Shown: positions 23,435 through 32,437, counted from the first letter of the stretch. The stretch is 35,723 bases of DNA from Rhodobacter sp. (GCA_013821825.1 PNJK01000036.1:1-35723); one strand, 5' to 3'. Program-made: numbers and translations. The notes: a model not told the origin generated them from the letters alone.

Positions 23435-23701
23435 ATGGAGAAAAGCGCGGTCATCCTCGGGCTCTCGCGGCAAGCCAAGTTTCTTGGCCTGCCCATGCCC
23501 TATGCCATGGCAGTGGGTGCGATGACCGTGCTGCCCTTCATCCTCTTCAAGCCAGTCTGGTGGTTCCTGACAGCCCCCTTCTGGTACGGGCTGGCGCGCG
23601 TGGCCACCAAGCTGAACCCGAATGGGCACCACGTCTTTGCCGTCATGATGCAGGTGACGCCGATGGCCATCTTTCGGAAAGGGCGGCGTCATGTTTCTTG
23701 A
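23435..23701 (+). CDS. virB3: VirB3 inner-membrane T4SS protein
   Basis: An 88-residue protein with the VirB3 pattern: a short N-terminal amphipathic part (ILGLSRQAKFLGLPMPYA) and hydrophobic segments (MAVGAMTVLPFILFKPVWWF) with a GLARVATKLNPNG tail. VirB3 associates with the VirB4 ATPase at the inner membrane. It overlaps virB4 by 11 nt, in keeping with the close partnership of the two proteins. Confidence 0.9.
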   Translation: MEKSAVILGLSRQAKFLGLPMPYAMAVGAMTVLPFILFKPVWWFLTAPFWYGLARVATKLNPNGHHVFAVMMQVTPMAIFRKGRRHVS

Positions 23702-26033
23702 GCGGGAGGGATTGCGGGGCAGGGCGCGGGCGTTGATCCCGGCAGATCCGAAGATCTATGCGCATCTGCCTTACGTCATCGATCTAGATGACGAGGTGGT
23801 GCGCACACGAGACAACGGGCTGATGATCTCGCTGGAGGTGACCGGCATTGACGGGATCACATCCGGGTCTTCGGCGATCACCGCTTTGCGGGCGGGGTTC
23901 GCGCATCTGCTCGACACGCTGGATGAGCGCTTCAGCTTCTATCTGCATCGGATGATGCGCCCGTCTCAAACCCAGCTGAAACCGATCCACGGCCAAAGCT
24001 TTGCCGCCGATATCGACCGAGCCTGGGGTTCTGAGCTTCAGCGCCGCAATTTGCAGGAATCCATGCTGATCCTGACGGTCGTCCGGCGGCAGGTTGCGCC
24101 GTTGGCGGTGCCGCTCTTTGGCAAGGCAGCGGCAAAGGTTTGGGGCGAGGATACTGACCGGCGCTTGGAAGAACTGCGCGAAGTGGTCTCGATCCTCGAG
24201 ACCGGGCTCGGCGTCAAATCCCACCGCCTCAAAATGAGCGATGGCAGCCTGATCGGCTTCTACGCCTCGCTGTTGACCGGAGAGCTTCGAACCAAATCAC
24301 GCAGCCCGTTCGGGATTATCGCTGAGGATGCCAGCGATGCCGCCATCCAGTTTGGCAAAGGTCAGTTCACGGTGGAAGAGGGGGCAGATACACCTCGCGT
24401 CGGCGCCGTCCTCTATGTCAAATCCTACGCCACCTCGACTTGGCCGGGCATGCTGGATGCTTTGGGCGCGTCCCGCGACACCATCATCACCCATAGCTAC
24501 ACGCCGATCGAGCGCGGCAGCATCACCGAGCGCGTGAAACGTCGCGTCGCGCAAATGCGGGCCTCAGAGGACATCGCCGCCACTATCGAAGCCCAGCTCT
24601 TTGAGGCCGCCGACAAGTCTGAAAGCGGAGAGCTCGGCTTTGGTATCCACCAGTTCACCATCACGGTCTTTGCCGGGGATCAGGCTGCCCTCGACACCGA
24701 GGTCGCTCGCATCCGCGGTATCGCCCACCAGAACGGCATGCGGCTCGTCCGAGAGGTCACAGCGCTCGAGGCCGCCTTCTTCGCCATGCACCCCGGCAAC
24801 ATGGACTATCGCGCGCGGGACATGACGGTCTCCTCCCTGAATTTCGCCGATATGGCGGCGCTGCATGCGGCTGACACCGGGACGGAAGCTGCCCGACTGC
24901 CGTGGGAAACGCCGCTCACGCAGTTTCAGACGCTGCAAGGCTCGCTGCATAGGTTCAGCTTTCACGAACCGGGTGATCCAAAAGCCGAGCCGACCAACGG
25001 CCACACCCTTGTTCTCGGCAAGTCCGGCGGTGGCAAGACCACCACCGTCGCCTTCCTCGCGGCCCAAGCCCAAAGGGCAGGGGGTCGGACCATCATCTTC
25101 GACAAGGAAGCGGGCCTTAAAATGGCGGTCCGCGCCCTTGGCGGCCGCTACGCCGAAATCCGGGCTGGACGTCCAACAGGACTGAACCCGCTTGCCACGG
25201 AATCCGGCGAACGCGGCGAGGCCTGGTTCTTGGACTGGCTCGTGGCACTTTTGGAATCCCGCAGCGGGCCGATGACGCCGTTGCAATCCGAGGCCCTCAA
25301 GTCCGCCATCACCCAGAACGGCAAAGCCCGTGAAGGTTTGCGGAACTTCCGCGCTTTTCAGGAACTTTTTGGGGACGTCGGCGACGGCCTCGATCTGGCG
25401 CAGCGGATCAGCGAATGGGGCCCCGAAGGTCGCTATGGCTGGGTCTTTGGCGAAGCCGACGAGCCGGTAGTGGATTTCACCAGTCATGATGTGACGGCCG
25501 TCGACCTCACAGAAATCCTCGACCTTGGGACCGAGCGCACCGCGATCCTCGGCTATCTCTTCCGCCGCATCGAGATGCTGATCGAGGAAAAACGCCCGAC
25601 GCTGATCCTGATCGATGAGGCCTGGAAGGTCCTCGACGACGAATATTTCGCAAAAAAGCTCGCCGAATGGCTAGTGACCGCGCGCAAGAAGAATGTCGTC
25701 GTCGTGATGATGACCCAGTTCCCCAGCCAGATCCGGGGTTCCAAAGCCCGCTCGATCCTTGAGGCACTGCCGAACCAGCTTCTCTTCCCGAACGGCGAAG
25801 CAGCAAGTGCCGACTATGACGGGTTCCGGCTGACCGATGGCGAGCTGGACTTCGTGCTGAGCCCGATCCCGGGTCAACGGATGGTGCTGTCGCGCACGCC
25901 GCGCAGTTCGACCGTGCTGAACGTCGATCTCAAAGCTCTGGGGCCACTTTTGACAGCGCTTGGCGGCGGTCAAGCTGGGCTCAACGCCTTTGGCACCAAC
26001 TACGCAGCGCGGCTCAAATTCTGGAAGGAATGA
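23691..26033 (+). CDS. virB4: VirB4 T4SS ATPase
   Basis: VirB4 is the largest energising ATPase of the type IV secretion machine, needed for pilus formation and substrate passage. The 780-residue length is normal. An N-terminal CagE/VirB4 domain of about 400 residues is followed by the nucleotide-binding domain with Walker A GKSGGGKTTT (about 442-451) and Walker B TLILIDEAWKVLDDEYF (about 636-652), then the VVVMMTQFPSQIRGSKARSI segment. The last codons are followed after 7 nt by the lipoprotein gene. No defect is visible. Confidence 0.97.
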   Translation: MFLEREGLRGRARALIPADPKIYAHLPYVIDLDDEVVRTRDNGLMISLEVTGIDGITSGSSAITALRAGFAHLLDTLDERFSFYLHRMMRPSQTQLKPIHGQSFAADIDRAWGSELQRRNLQESMLILTVVRRQVAPLAVPLFGKAAAKVWGEDTDRRLEELREVVSILETGLGVKSHRLKMSDGSLIGFYASLLTGELRTKSRSPFGIIAEDASDAAIQFGKGQFTVEEGADTPRVGAVLYVKSYATSTWPGMLDALGASRDTIITHSYTPIERGSITERVKRRVAQMRASEDIAATIEAQLFEAADKSESGELGFGIHQFTITVFAGDQAALDTEVARIRGIAHQNGMRLVREVTALEAAFFAMHPGNMDYRARDMTVSSLNFADMAALHAADTGTEAARLPWETPLTQFQTLQGSLHRFSFHEPGDPKAEPTNGHTLVLGKSGGGKTTTVAFLAAQAQRAGGRTIIFDKEAGLKMAVRALGGRYAEIRAGRPTGLNPLATESGERGEAWFLDWLVALLESRSGPMTPLQSEALKSAITQNGKAREGLRNFRAFQELFGDVGDGLDLAQRISEWGPEGRYGWVFGEADEPVVDFTSHDVTAVDLTEILDLGTERTAILGYLFRRIEMLIEEKRPTLILIDEAWKVLDDEYFAKKLAEWLVTARKKNVVVVMMTQFPSQIRGSKARSILEALPNQLLFPNGEAASADYDGFRLTDGELDFVLSPIPGQRMVLSRTPRSSTVLNVDLKALGPLLTALGGGQAGLNAFGTNYAARLKFWKE

Positions 26034-26040
26034 TTGTCCA

Positions 26041-26268
26041 ATGAAATCAGAATATTACATAACCTTGATTATGCGATTCCGATTTTTGGCTGTCATGATG
26101 GGTGCATCGCTCGGTCTCGCCGCCTGCACCGGCGTGCCGATTGCCAAGACCAATTGCTGGGCCACCGCAGGTTCCACTGTCACCACTTCCACCAAGGGCG
26201 CAAGTCCGGATGCGGGGCTTGTCTCACGCGGCAACACTTCGGGTCTTGATGTCATTCCCTGCGAATAA
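26041..26268 (+). CDS. Small lipoprotein, possible VirB7
   Basis: A 75-residue protein started at ATG 26041 after GGAAGGAA; ATG 26071 would give a more compact signal peptide (MRFRFLAVMMGASLGLAAC). Either start leads to a lipobox LAAC, so the protein should be lipidated and anchored to the outer membrane. The short mature part contains two more cysteines (TNCWAT and VIPCE). Position and size suit VirB7, the lipoprotein that bonds with VirB9, although VirB7 proteins are too diverse to identify by sequence alone and this one lies after virB4 rather than after virB6. The next gene starts inside its end, with a 20-nt overlap. Confidence 0.7.
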   Translation: MKSEYYITLIMRFRFLAVMMGASLGLAACTGVPIAKTNCWATAGSTVTTSTKGASPDAGLVSRGNTSGLDVIPCE

Positions 26269-27391
26269 GCCTCTTGGCATGATCGGGGCATTGGCCTTGG
26301 GCGTGGCGGTCCTGCCTTGGCCTGCGACGGCGCAAGGCGTGCCGATTGTCGACCCGAAGTCGATCATCCAGCACGGGCTCGAGATCGCGCAGATGTCCTA
26401 TCTGACCGGCGGGCGCGAGCTTGAGGCCGACAAGAAGCGCCGCATCGACGAATTGCACCAGGACCAGCTCGACGCGCTCGACGCCACGCTGGCGATGATG
26501 ACGGGCAAGACACCGTGGATTGGCGATCTCGAAATGATCCCCGGGGCCGAGGCCGAAGTCCTTTATGCCGTGGAGGACAACAACCCCTACGCCGACCGGC
26601 TCTTCGGCGATGCCAAGACCAGCATCGAAGAAATGATTGTCGCCACGGCGCAGAAATACGCAGGCCATCCGGGCCTTGCCCGCGCCGGGCTGAACCCCGT
26701 CGAGTTCCGTATCTGGTTCCAAAGCCTCGTGAAACAGGAATCCGGGTTTTCCATCGGGGCACGCAGCCCGGTTGGGGCTTTTGGTCTGACGCAGGTGATG
26801 CCGGACACCGCAAAGGATCTCGGGATCTACCCCGCCTATTATGATGACCCGATGCTGCAACTGGATGGTGGCGCGCGGTACTTCCTGACCCAGCTCAACA
26901 AGTTTGGCTCAGTGCCGCTGGCCTTGGCGGCTTACAACGCCGGCCCCGGCAATGTCACCAAATACGGTGGCATCCCGCCCTTTGAGGAGACGCAAGGTTA
27001 CGTTGTCCGCATCACCGGGTTCTTCAACACCTATGCCGGCAAGATCACTGGCGTCGATCAGATCGGCACTTTTGATCCCCGCGACATGGCTATTGCCGAG
27101 GCCAGCAACACATCCGACGCAGGCCTGCACTATGGGATGGCGGCCTCAGTCGAGATCGAGGCGTCGCTGAAGCGCCTGCGCTCCATCATCGAGCGCATCC
27201 CAACGACCAAATCGACCAAGGAGGCGCTGGACCTCAACAGCTATGCCAGGGCGGAAGCCGTCCGCATTGGGCTCATGGTCGAACGGGTCAAGGCAGCCCG
27301 CGTGAAGGTCGATCAGGCCCGCTACGCCCTCTGGCTGCAGGCTTATGCCATCGACGCAACATTCATCAAAGTGAAAGGTGGTTCCGAATGA
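26249..27391 (+). CDS. VirB5-like protein with an internal lytic-transglycosylase domain
   Basis: A 380-residue protein, taken from ATG 26249; ATG 26279 is an alternative. It has a signal peptide ending in ATAQ. Residues 28-125 and 285-380 resemble the following VirB5 protein: both have AQGVPxVDxxSI after the signal peptide, IPxTxxxKEAxDLN near the end, and a closing FIKVxGGxE. Between these halves, residues 130-262 form a full SLT domain with catalytic Glu164 (KQESGFSIGARSPVGAFGLT), PLALAAYNAGPGNVTKYGG and EETQGYVVRI. So a peptidoglycan-cutting domain sits inside a VirB5-like helical protein. It overlaps virB5 by 4 nt (ATGA). It may deliver transglycosylase activity to the pilus tip or channel. 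Confidence 0.85.
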   Translation: MSFPANKPLGMIGALALGVAVLPWPATAQGVPIVDPKSIIQHGLEIAQMSYLTGGRELEADKKRRIDELHQDQLDALDATLAMMTGKTPWIGDLEMIPGAEAEVLYAVEDNNPYADRLFGDAKTSIEEMIVATAQKYAGHPGLARAGLNPVEFRIWFQSLVKQESGFSIGARSPVGAFGLTQVMPDTAKDLGIYPAYYDDPMLQLDGGARYFLTQLNKFGSVPLALAAYNAGPGNVTKYGGIPPFEETQGYVVRITGFFNTYAGKITGVDQIGTFDPRDMAIAEASNTSDAGLHYGMAASVEIEASLKRLRSIIERIPTTKSTKEALDLNSYARAEAVRIGLMVERVKAARVKVDQARYALWLQAYAIDATFIKVKGGSE

Positions 27392-28185
27392 TCCGCAATT
27401 TTGTCCGGGGTCTTGGCCCTCTTATGATCTCTGCTGCCTTGCTTTCCTCGGCCACTGCCCTCGCGCAGGGCGTGCCCACGGTTGACCTCACCAGCATCGC
27501 CAAGATCGGCGAGGTGCTGACCGAGGCCAAGCTGCAGGTAAAGGAGATGATCGCTTCGAACCTGAAACTCGATGAGCAGATCTTGAAGCAGATCGAACAG
27601 ATCGCGACGCTGAAAGCGCAGCTCGATGCCTTGCGTAACGGCTTGACGCTGGAGGCCCTGGGTATCCCTGACCCGGACACCTTCTTCGACGACATTCTGC
27701 CCGATGTGGCTGACCTGACCGGCGGGCTGATTGCGGCCAAGGACGGCAGCTATTCCCTGATGACCACATCCGGCAAGGTCGGCGACAAGCCCGCCGCCCA
27801 GTATGTCTCTGAGTTCTTCGCCTCTGCCGGGCTTGATGTGGCCACAGTCGACACCCTTGCGAACAGCGAAGATGAAGGCGCTGCCCGGATCGGCACGCAA
27901 GCCAACACTGCCGCTTTTCTCTCGGCCGCAGCTGAAACCTCCTCTGTCAAGGCATCAGAAAGCCTCGAGCGGGTCCATGAGCTGGTCCAGGAAATCCCGG
28001 ACACCGAAGGGCTGAAGGAGGCGATCGATCTCAACACCCGCGTGACGGCAGAACTGTCGATCGCGCTCGCCAATATCTGGAACATGGAATCCGCTCAGCT
28101 GATGGGCATGGGCGAGGCTGGCGTCATGGATGCCGCCACCGCCGCCGAAGAACAGAAGTTCATTAAAGTCCTTGGGGGAGAATGA
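27388..28185 (+). CDS. virB5: VirB5 minor pilin
   Basis: VirB5 is the minor, tip-associated component of the T-pilus. The 265-residue protein has a signal peptide (MISAALLSSATALAQ) and long helices (KLQVKEMIASNLKLDEQILK, QIEQIATLKAQLDALRNGL), the helix-bundle pattern of the TrbJ/VirB5 group, and a closing EEQKFIKVLGGE. It is a paralogue of the preceding transglycosylase-bearing protein, sharing the N- and C-terminal motifs. It overlaps both neighbours by 4 nt. Confidence 0.88.
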   Translation: MIRNFVRGLGPLMISAALLSSATALAQGVPTVDLTSIAKIGEVLTEAKLQVKEMIASNLKLDEQILKQIEQIATLKAQLDALRNGLTLEALGIPDPDTFFDDILPDVADLTGGLIAAKDGSYSLMTTSGKVGDKPAAQYVSEFFASAGLDVATVDTLANSEDEGAARIGTQANTAAFLSAAAETSSVKASESLERVHELVQEIPDTEGLKEAIDLNTRVTAELSIALANIWNMESAQLMGMGEAGVMDAATAAEEQKFIKVLGGE

Positions 28186-28670
28186 GCATGGCCAAAGCTT
28201 TCAAAGTGCGAATGATGGGCGGTGCATTTGGGCTGATCGCGGCTTTCACGGCCATAGCTTGGGCCGAAACCCCTGTCCCAGAAGAACTTGCCCAAGAGGA
28301 AGCTTATCTCGACGTTTTGCCCAAGATCGAGATTCCGGAAGACATCCAGCCGATCCCAGGAGCAGTGAACGAAGAATTCCGGAACTGTGAGGCCTCCTGG
28401 CCCGCAGGCTACGCGTTGGCGCGGTCCGGCCCCGAAGCGCGGGCCCTGCGCGACATCTATGGCCTGGTCCGCGTGCGCAACGTGATTGAAACGCAGGATT
28501 GCGGCTGCCCAGGCAAAGTGGCGAACTGGGAAGAGGTCGAGGCCGTCGCGGCTGCATTGCGCGATTATCACGACGTCCAGCGCCTCAGCTGGCAGCAGAC
28601 GAAGGCGATTGCGGAGGAGGCCTCAACCCTGACGGCTGTCGCAGAAACCATGTGTGGCGGCAGTTTCTGA
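28182..28670 (+). CDS. Cys-rich periplasmic T4SS accessory protein
   Basis: A 162-residue protein started at ATG 28182 (overlapping the virB5 stop) or 28188. A signal peptide (MGGAFGLIAAFTAIAWA) is followed by a mature part with four cysteines: EFRNCEASW, ETQDCGCPGKV with a CGC pair, and a final TMCGGSF. A helix (VEAVAAALRDYHDVQRLSWQ) lies between. I do not recognise the family. Its place between virB5 and virB6, with coupling to both, makes it a fixed part of this secretion system, perhaps a disulfide-bonded periplasmic component. Confidence 0.72.
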   Translation: MSMAKAFKVRMMGGAFGLIAAFTAIAWAETPVPEELAQEEAYLDVLPKIEIPEDIQPIPGAVNEEFRNCEASWPAGYALARSGPEARALRDIYGLVRVRNVIETQDCGCPGKVANWEEVEAVAAALRDYHDVQRLSWQQTKAIAEEASTLTAVAETMCGGSF

Positions 28671-29668
28671 TGGACAGCGTCTCGGCCATCCTGACAACGC
28701 TGGATGCGGCAATCACCTCAGCCGGGCGGCAGTACTTCGAGGCGACGGCGGGTGCGGTCGGTCCGATCTACACGACCCTGCTCGCCCTCCTGCTCGTCAT
28801 GGTCGGGATCAACGCGGCCTTGAATGTTTACCGGATCTCGATGCGCGACGCAGTTCAGCTGTCGTTCCGCATCGTCATGGTCCTGATGTTCGGCCTGACC
28901 TGGTCCAACTTCACCCAGATTTACGATGCCGCCAGCAACGGGCTCAGTGCCCTTGCTTTGGAATACTTCCGGCTCGGGGGCGGCGGTGTCGGCGCATCCG
29001 CCACAGCAGCCATGGATGACATGGCGAACATGATGGCTGGGAACGTGGATTCTGTGTCTTCCGCGATGTCCTCAATCATGCGCGGCTTTGTGGCTGCCGT
29101 TCTTTACGTGGTGCTCGGCGTCTTGATGGCAGTCTATGTCTTCATCGTCGGCTTCTCGAAGCTGATGATCGCTTTCCTGCTCGGGGTTGCCCCAATTGCC
29201 ATAGGCGCCACCATCTTCGAGAAGACCAAGGGCATGTTCGAGGCCTGGCTCTCGGCCATGATCGGCTACCTGATGTACCCAGTGGCGTCGGCTGGAGTCA
29301 TCGTGGCCGTGGTAACCGTCGCGCACGACGTCTTCCGCGAGACAAAAGATGTCACTGACCTCGGCTCGATCCTCGGCTTCTTCGTTATCGTTTTCGTCGG
29401 CATATTTGCCCTCATGGCGATCCCGAATGCCGTGACGCACATCACTGGCCAGATCAGCCTCGCGAGCATTGCGCCGCAAGCGCTGCGCGTTGCGGGCAAG
29501 CCCTTGGAAAAGGCCTCCGACTATTCGGCAAGGCGCATGAACGAAGTGCGCTCGGGCTTCATGCACGGCAAGACTGAACACCACCATTTACGGGATCAGG
29601 CGCGGTCCGATGCCGAGCGCGGCCAGGCCGCAAGGGCGCGCTTGGGCCAATTCATCCGCGACAGTTGA
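28670..29668 (+). CDS. virB6: VirB6 inner-membrane channel protein
   Basis: VirB6 is the polytopic inner-membrane component through which substrate DNA passes. With the ATG at 28670, which overlaps the previous stop by one base (TGATGG), the protein has 332 residues. It has at least five membrane segments, including TLLALLLVMVGINAALNVY, FVAAVLYVVLGVLMAVYVFI, KLMIAFLLGVAPIAIGATIF and ILGFFVIVFVGIFALMAIP, and a charged cytoplasmic tail (LEKASDYSARRMNEVRSG). The longer open frame from 28499 is not supported by context. A 66-nt gap separates it from virB8. Confidence 0.9.
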   Translation: MDSVSAILTTLDAAITSAGRQYFEATAGAVGPIYTTLLALLLVMVGINAALNVYRISMRDAVQLSFRIVMVLMFGLTWSNFTQIYDAASNGLSALALEYFRLGGGGVGASATAAMDDMANMMAGNVDSVSSAMSSIMRGFVAAVLYVVLGVLMAVYVFIVGFSKLMIAFLLGVAPIAIGATIFEKTKGMFEAWLSAMIGYLMYPVASAGVIVAVVTVAHDVFRETKDVTDLGSILGFFVIVFVGIFALMAIPNAVTHITGQISLASIAPQALRVAGKPLEKASDYSARRMNEVRSGFMHGKTEHHHLRDQARSDAERGQAARARLGQFIRDS

Positions 29669-29734
29669 CGCTGACGAGCAGGCCCACGCCGCACGACTGC
29701 CGACCGCGCAATTCCCTATTTCCGGAGCAAGAAA

Positions 29735-30415
29735 ATGACAGGATCGCCCCCTGAATTGAGAAGTTTTCTCGAGGCTGAGATGTTCTACGGCGTCAAAAAG
29801 CGCGAGCGCATCGCCTATGCCGTAGCGGGCGGCGGACTGGCCATCGGCCTGATGGGCATGATCGCCGTCGTCACAATGCTCCCCTTGAAGCAGACCGAGG
29901 CGTTCTTGGCCATCGTCGACAAAGACACTGGCGTCGCCGAACGCGTGGTTGCCGTGGAAAAGGCCGGGATCGAACAGGCCGAGGCCATCCGGCAAAGCCT
30001 GCTCTTTGCCTATGTCACCGACCGCGAAACCTATGACCAGCATGACAATGAGAGCCGCATTCTGCGCGCCTACACCTGGTCCGAAGGCAATGCGCGCCAA
30101 GGCCTCGTGAGCCTCTGGACGGAAGGCAACGCCAACTATCCGCCCAAGCTTTACGGCCAGAACTCGAAAGTGGTCATCGACGTCCTGTCGATCACCCCGG
30201 TGACGGACACCACCGCCCAGGTGCGCTTTACCAAGACCTGGGTGTCTGACGGCGAGGGCGTGCCCGACCGGATAGGCAAGTTCACCGCCACTGTCACCTA
30301 TCGCTTCGAGCCCTCCAAGCAAACCGCGCTCGATCTCGTCTGGCAGAACCCGACCGGATTTTTGGTCACGGACTACCGCATCACTGCAGAAACATTGGCC
30401 CCCACGGAGGAATGA
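29735..30415 (+). CDS. virB8: VirB8 inner-membrane T4SS protein
   Basis: VirB8 is a bitopic assembly factor of the inner-membrane platform. The 226 residues show a short cytoplasmic N-terminus, one membrane helix (VAGGGLAIGLMGMIAVVTML, about 23-44) and the periplasmic NTF2-like domain with AYTWSEGNARQGLVSLW, TAQVRFTKTWVSDG and ATVTYRFEP, followed by NPTGFLVTDYRI. Length and motif order are standard. A small upstream gap contains CCGGAGCAAG as a likely ribosome site. It is 1 nt from virB9. Confidence 0.94.
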   Translation: MTGSPPELRSFLEAEMFYGVKKRERIAYAVAGGGLAIGLMGMIAVVTMLPLKQTEAFLAIVDKDTGVAERVVAVEKAGIEQAEAIRQSLLFAYVTDRETYDQHDNESRILRAYTWSEGNARQGLVSLWTEGNANYPPKLYGQNSKVVIDVLSITPVTDTTAQVRFTKTWVSDGEGVPDRIGKFTATVTYRFEPSKQTALDLVWQNPTGFLVTDYRITAETLAPTEE

Positions 30416-30416
30416 C

Positions 30417-31133
30417 ATGACCCATCCCCTGACCTTTCTTGCGCTCGGGCTTCTGATCTCGATGACCACGCTGCCCTCCTTGGCCGAAACCGCACCAAAG
30501 CCCGGCAGCCATGATGCCCGCGTGACCTATGCCACCTACCAGGAAGGGCAGGTCTACCGGATCAACACGCGCCTCAGGAATGTGACGCTCGTCGAGCTTG
30601 GTGAGGGCGAGAAGATTCAGTCCATCGCGATCGGCGATCTCGAAAGCTTTAAGATCGACAAGCTGGAGCGGGCGAACCTCTTCATCATCAAGCCCGTCAT
30701 CGCAGGGGCCACAACCAACCTGACCGTCGAGACGCAGCGCAACATCTACTTTCTGCAGGTGACGGAAGGTGGACGTGGAGAACCGAACTATTCGGTCAAG
30801 TTCACCTTGCCGGGCAGCACGCGTGCAGCGGCCGCCGGGAGCGAAATCCCCGCCTCCCTGCCCATGAGCTACAAGATCATGAAAAAGGGCCGCGCCCTCC
30901 CCGCCTTTGCGCCGGTGTCGATTTCGGATGACGGGCGGAAGACCACCTTTGTCATCCCGCCCGGCGCGCCGATGCCGACGATTTTCCGGGCCGATGCCAA
31001 GGGTCAAGAATACTCGGTCAATTCCTCTGTCCGCGGCACCACCATCACGGTCAGCACCCGTTCTGAGCGTTGGGTGCTTCGCTACGGTGACGAGTACGTC
31101 TGCGTCACAGCCGAGCCGGGGGTCAGCCAATGA
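30417..31133 (+). CDS. virB9: VirB9 outer-membrane-complex protein
   Basis: VirB9 forms the outer-membrane core ring with VirB7 and VirB10. The 238-residue protein has a signal peptide (LALGLLISMTTLPSLAE), an N-terminal domain (DARVTYATYQEGQVYRINT, IQSIAIGD) and the C-terminal beta domain (RKTTFVIPPGAPMPTIFRAD, RWVLRYGDEYVCVT). The only cysteine near the end is in EYVCVT. It overlaps virB10 by 4 nt. Confidence 0.94.
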   Translation: MTHPLTFLALGLLISMTTLPSLAETAPKPGSHDARVTYATYQEGQVYRINTRLRNVTLVELGEGEKIQSIAIGDLESFKIDKLERANLFIIKPVIAGATTNLTVETQRNIYFLQVTEGGRGEPNYSVKFTLPGSTRAAAAGSEIPASLPMSYKIMKKGRALPAFAPVSISDDGRKTTFVIPPGAPMPTIFRADAKGQEYSVNSSVRGTTITVSTRSERWVLRYGDEYVCVTAEPGVSQ

Positions 31134-32437
31134 CCGACGAGACCCAAGCCGAAAAGCTCACCGCCCGGATGGAGCGTATGAAACCTTCCGAGGCCCCGAA
31201 GCGCCGTCGGGGCATAAATCCCTACGCCCTTTCCGCCGTCACGGCCGTCGCCGGTGTCGGCGTCGGGGCCTGGCTGGTCCTCGCCGCACCCGATGCCTCT
31301 GCCCCGGCACCCGCGATCGAGACGGCCTCGGTCAGCGATTTCCAAGGCGACGGGACTGGAACCGACGGGTTCAGCGTCTCACGGCCCAAGCCGCAGATTG
31401 TCCCCGCCGCCCCCGACCGCAGTGAGGCGGAACGTCTGCAGGCCGAAGTTGACGCGCTGACCGCTCAGATCGCGGATCTGAAGGCCAATCCGGTGACGGA
31501 TGAGGCGGCCCTCGCGGCGCTGAAAGCGCAGGTTGAAGCCCTGGACGCCGAGGCAAAAACCCGCGCTGCCGCCCTGTCGGACCTCGAGCGGGAAAACATC
31601 CGGTTGCAGACCGAGCTGGAAACCAACGCTCTGATCGCGGGCGATGGTGAGGCCGAAGCGGCACGCGCTCGCGAAGCTGATCTGGCCCGTCAGCGCGAAG
31701 AGGCCGAGGCCTTGAAGCAGTCCCAGATCCATTCCGACATGGTCGCCCTACGCTCCAGCATGGACATGGGCGGTGATGCTGGGGCTGCGTCCCCCGCCCC
31801 CGGCGGTGCAGCCGCCACTGGCGATGAAGCCTTCCGCCGCGCCGGGGCCAAAGCCGCCGAGGTGCGCCAGGCCGAGGTCATTGCCAACCCGTCCAATACC
31901 GTGATGCAGGGCACGCTGATTGAGGCAGCGTTAGAGACGGCTGTCAGCACAGATCTTGCTGGTAATGTTTCGGCCATCGTCAGCCACGATGTCTGGTCGT
32001 TCGATATGAGCCGGGTCCTGATCCCACGAGGCTCGCGACTCTTTGGACGCTACGACTCTGACGTCGGCGCAGGTCAGCGCCGCGTGCTAATCGCCTGGGA
32101 TCGTCTCGTCACCACCGATGGGCAATCGGTGACCCTTGCTGCCTATGGCACCGACCGCATTGGGCGCTCCGGCCTGCCAGGCACGGTGCGCAATCACTTC
32201 CTCCAGCGGTTCGGCACTGCGGCGTTGATTTCTGTCATTGGTGCTGTCCCCGACATCGCCGCCGCGAAATACGCCAGCGACGAGGTGGCCTCGGACACCG
32301 CAGAAAACGTCGGCACTGATCTGGGTGAGGCGGTCAACACCGTGATGGCCGATTATCTGCGCATCCCGCCGACGATCAGCGTCACCCAAGGGGCTGTCGT
32401 CATGGTCAGGGTCGATGCTGACATCGAGTTTTACTGA
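31130..32437 (+). CDS. virB10: VirB10 / TrbI envelope-spanning T4SS protein
   Basis: VirB10 spans both membranes and links ATPase energy to channel opening. The 435-residue protein has a cytoplasmic N-terminus, a membrane helix (ALSAVTAVAGVGVGAWLVLA, about 33-52), a Pro/Ala-rich stretch, a coiled-coil region (RLQAEVDALTAQIADLKANP to QREEAEALKQSQ), and a C-terminal TrbI-like beta barrel with MQGTLIEAALETAVSTDLAG, RVLIPRGSRLFGRYDSDVGA and RRVLIAWDRLVTTDGQSV. Its stop shares one base with the virB11 start (TGATG). Confidence 0.95.
   Translation: MTDETQAEKLTARMERMKPSEAPKRRRGINPYALSAVTAVAGVGVGAWLVLAAPDASAPAPAIETASVSDFQGDGTGTDGFSVSRPKPQIVPAAPDRSEAERLQAEVDALTAQIADLKANPVTDEAALAALKAQVEALDAEAKTRAAALSDLERENIRLQTELETNALIAGDGEAEAARAREADLARQREEAEALKQSQIHSDMVALRSSMDMGGDAGAASPAPGGAAATGDEAFRRAGAKAAEVRQAEVIANPSNTVMQGTLIEAALETAVSTDLAGNVSAIVSHDVWSFDMSRVLIPRGSRLFGRYDSDVGAGQRRVLIAWDRLVTTDGQSVTLAAYGTDRIGRSGLPGTVRNHFLQRFGTAALISVIGAVPDIAAAKYASDEVASDTAENVGTDLGEAVNTVMADYLRIPPTISVTQGAVVMVRVDADIEFY

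Noticed and set aside
24564..25487. 307-codon minus-strand open frame
   Set aside because: Antisense to virB4, whose Walker motifs fix the coding strand.
29588..30469. 293-codon minus-strand open frame
   Set aside because: Antisense to virB8 and the ends of its neighbours; no domain features.
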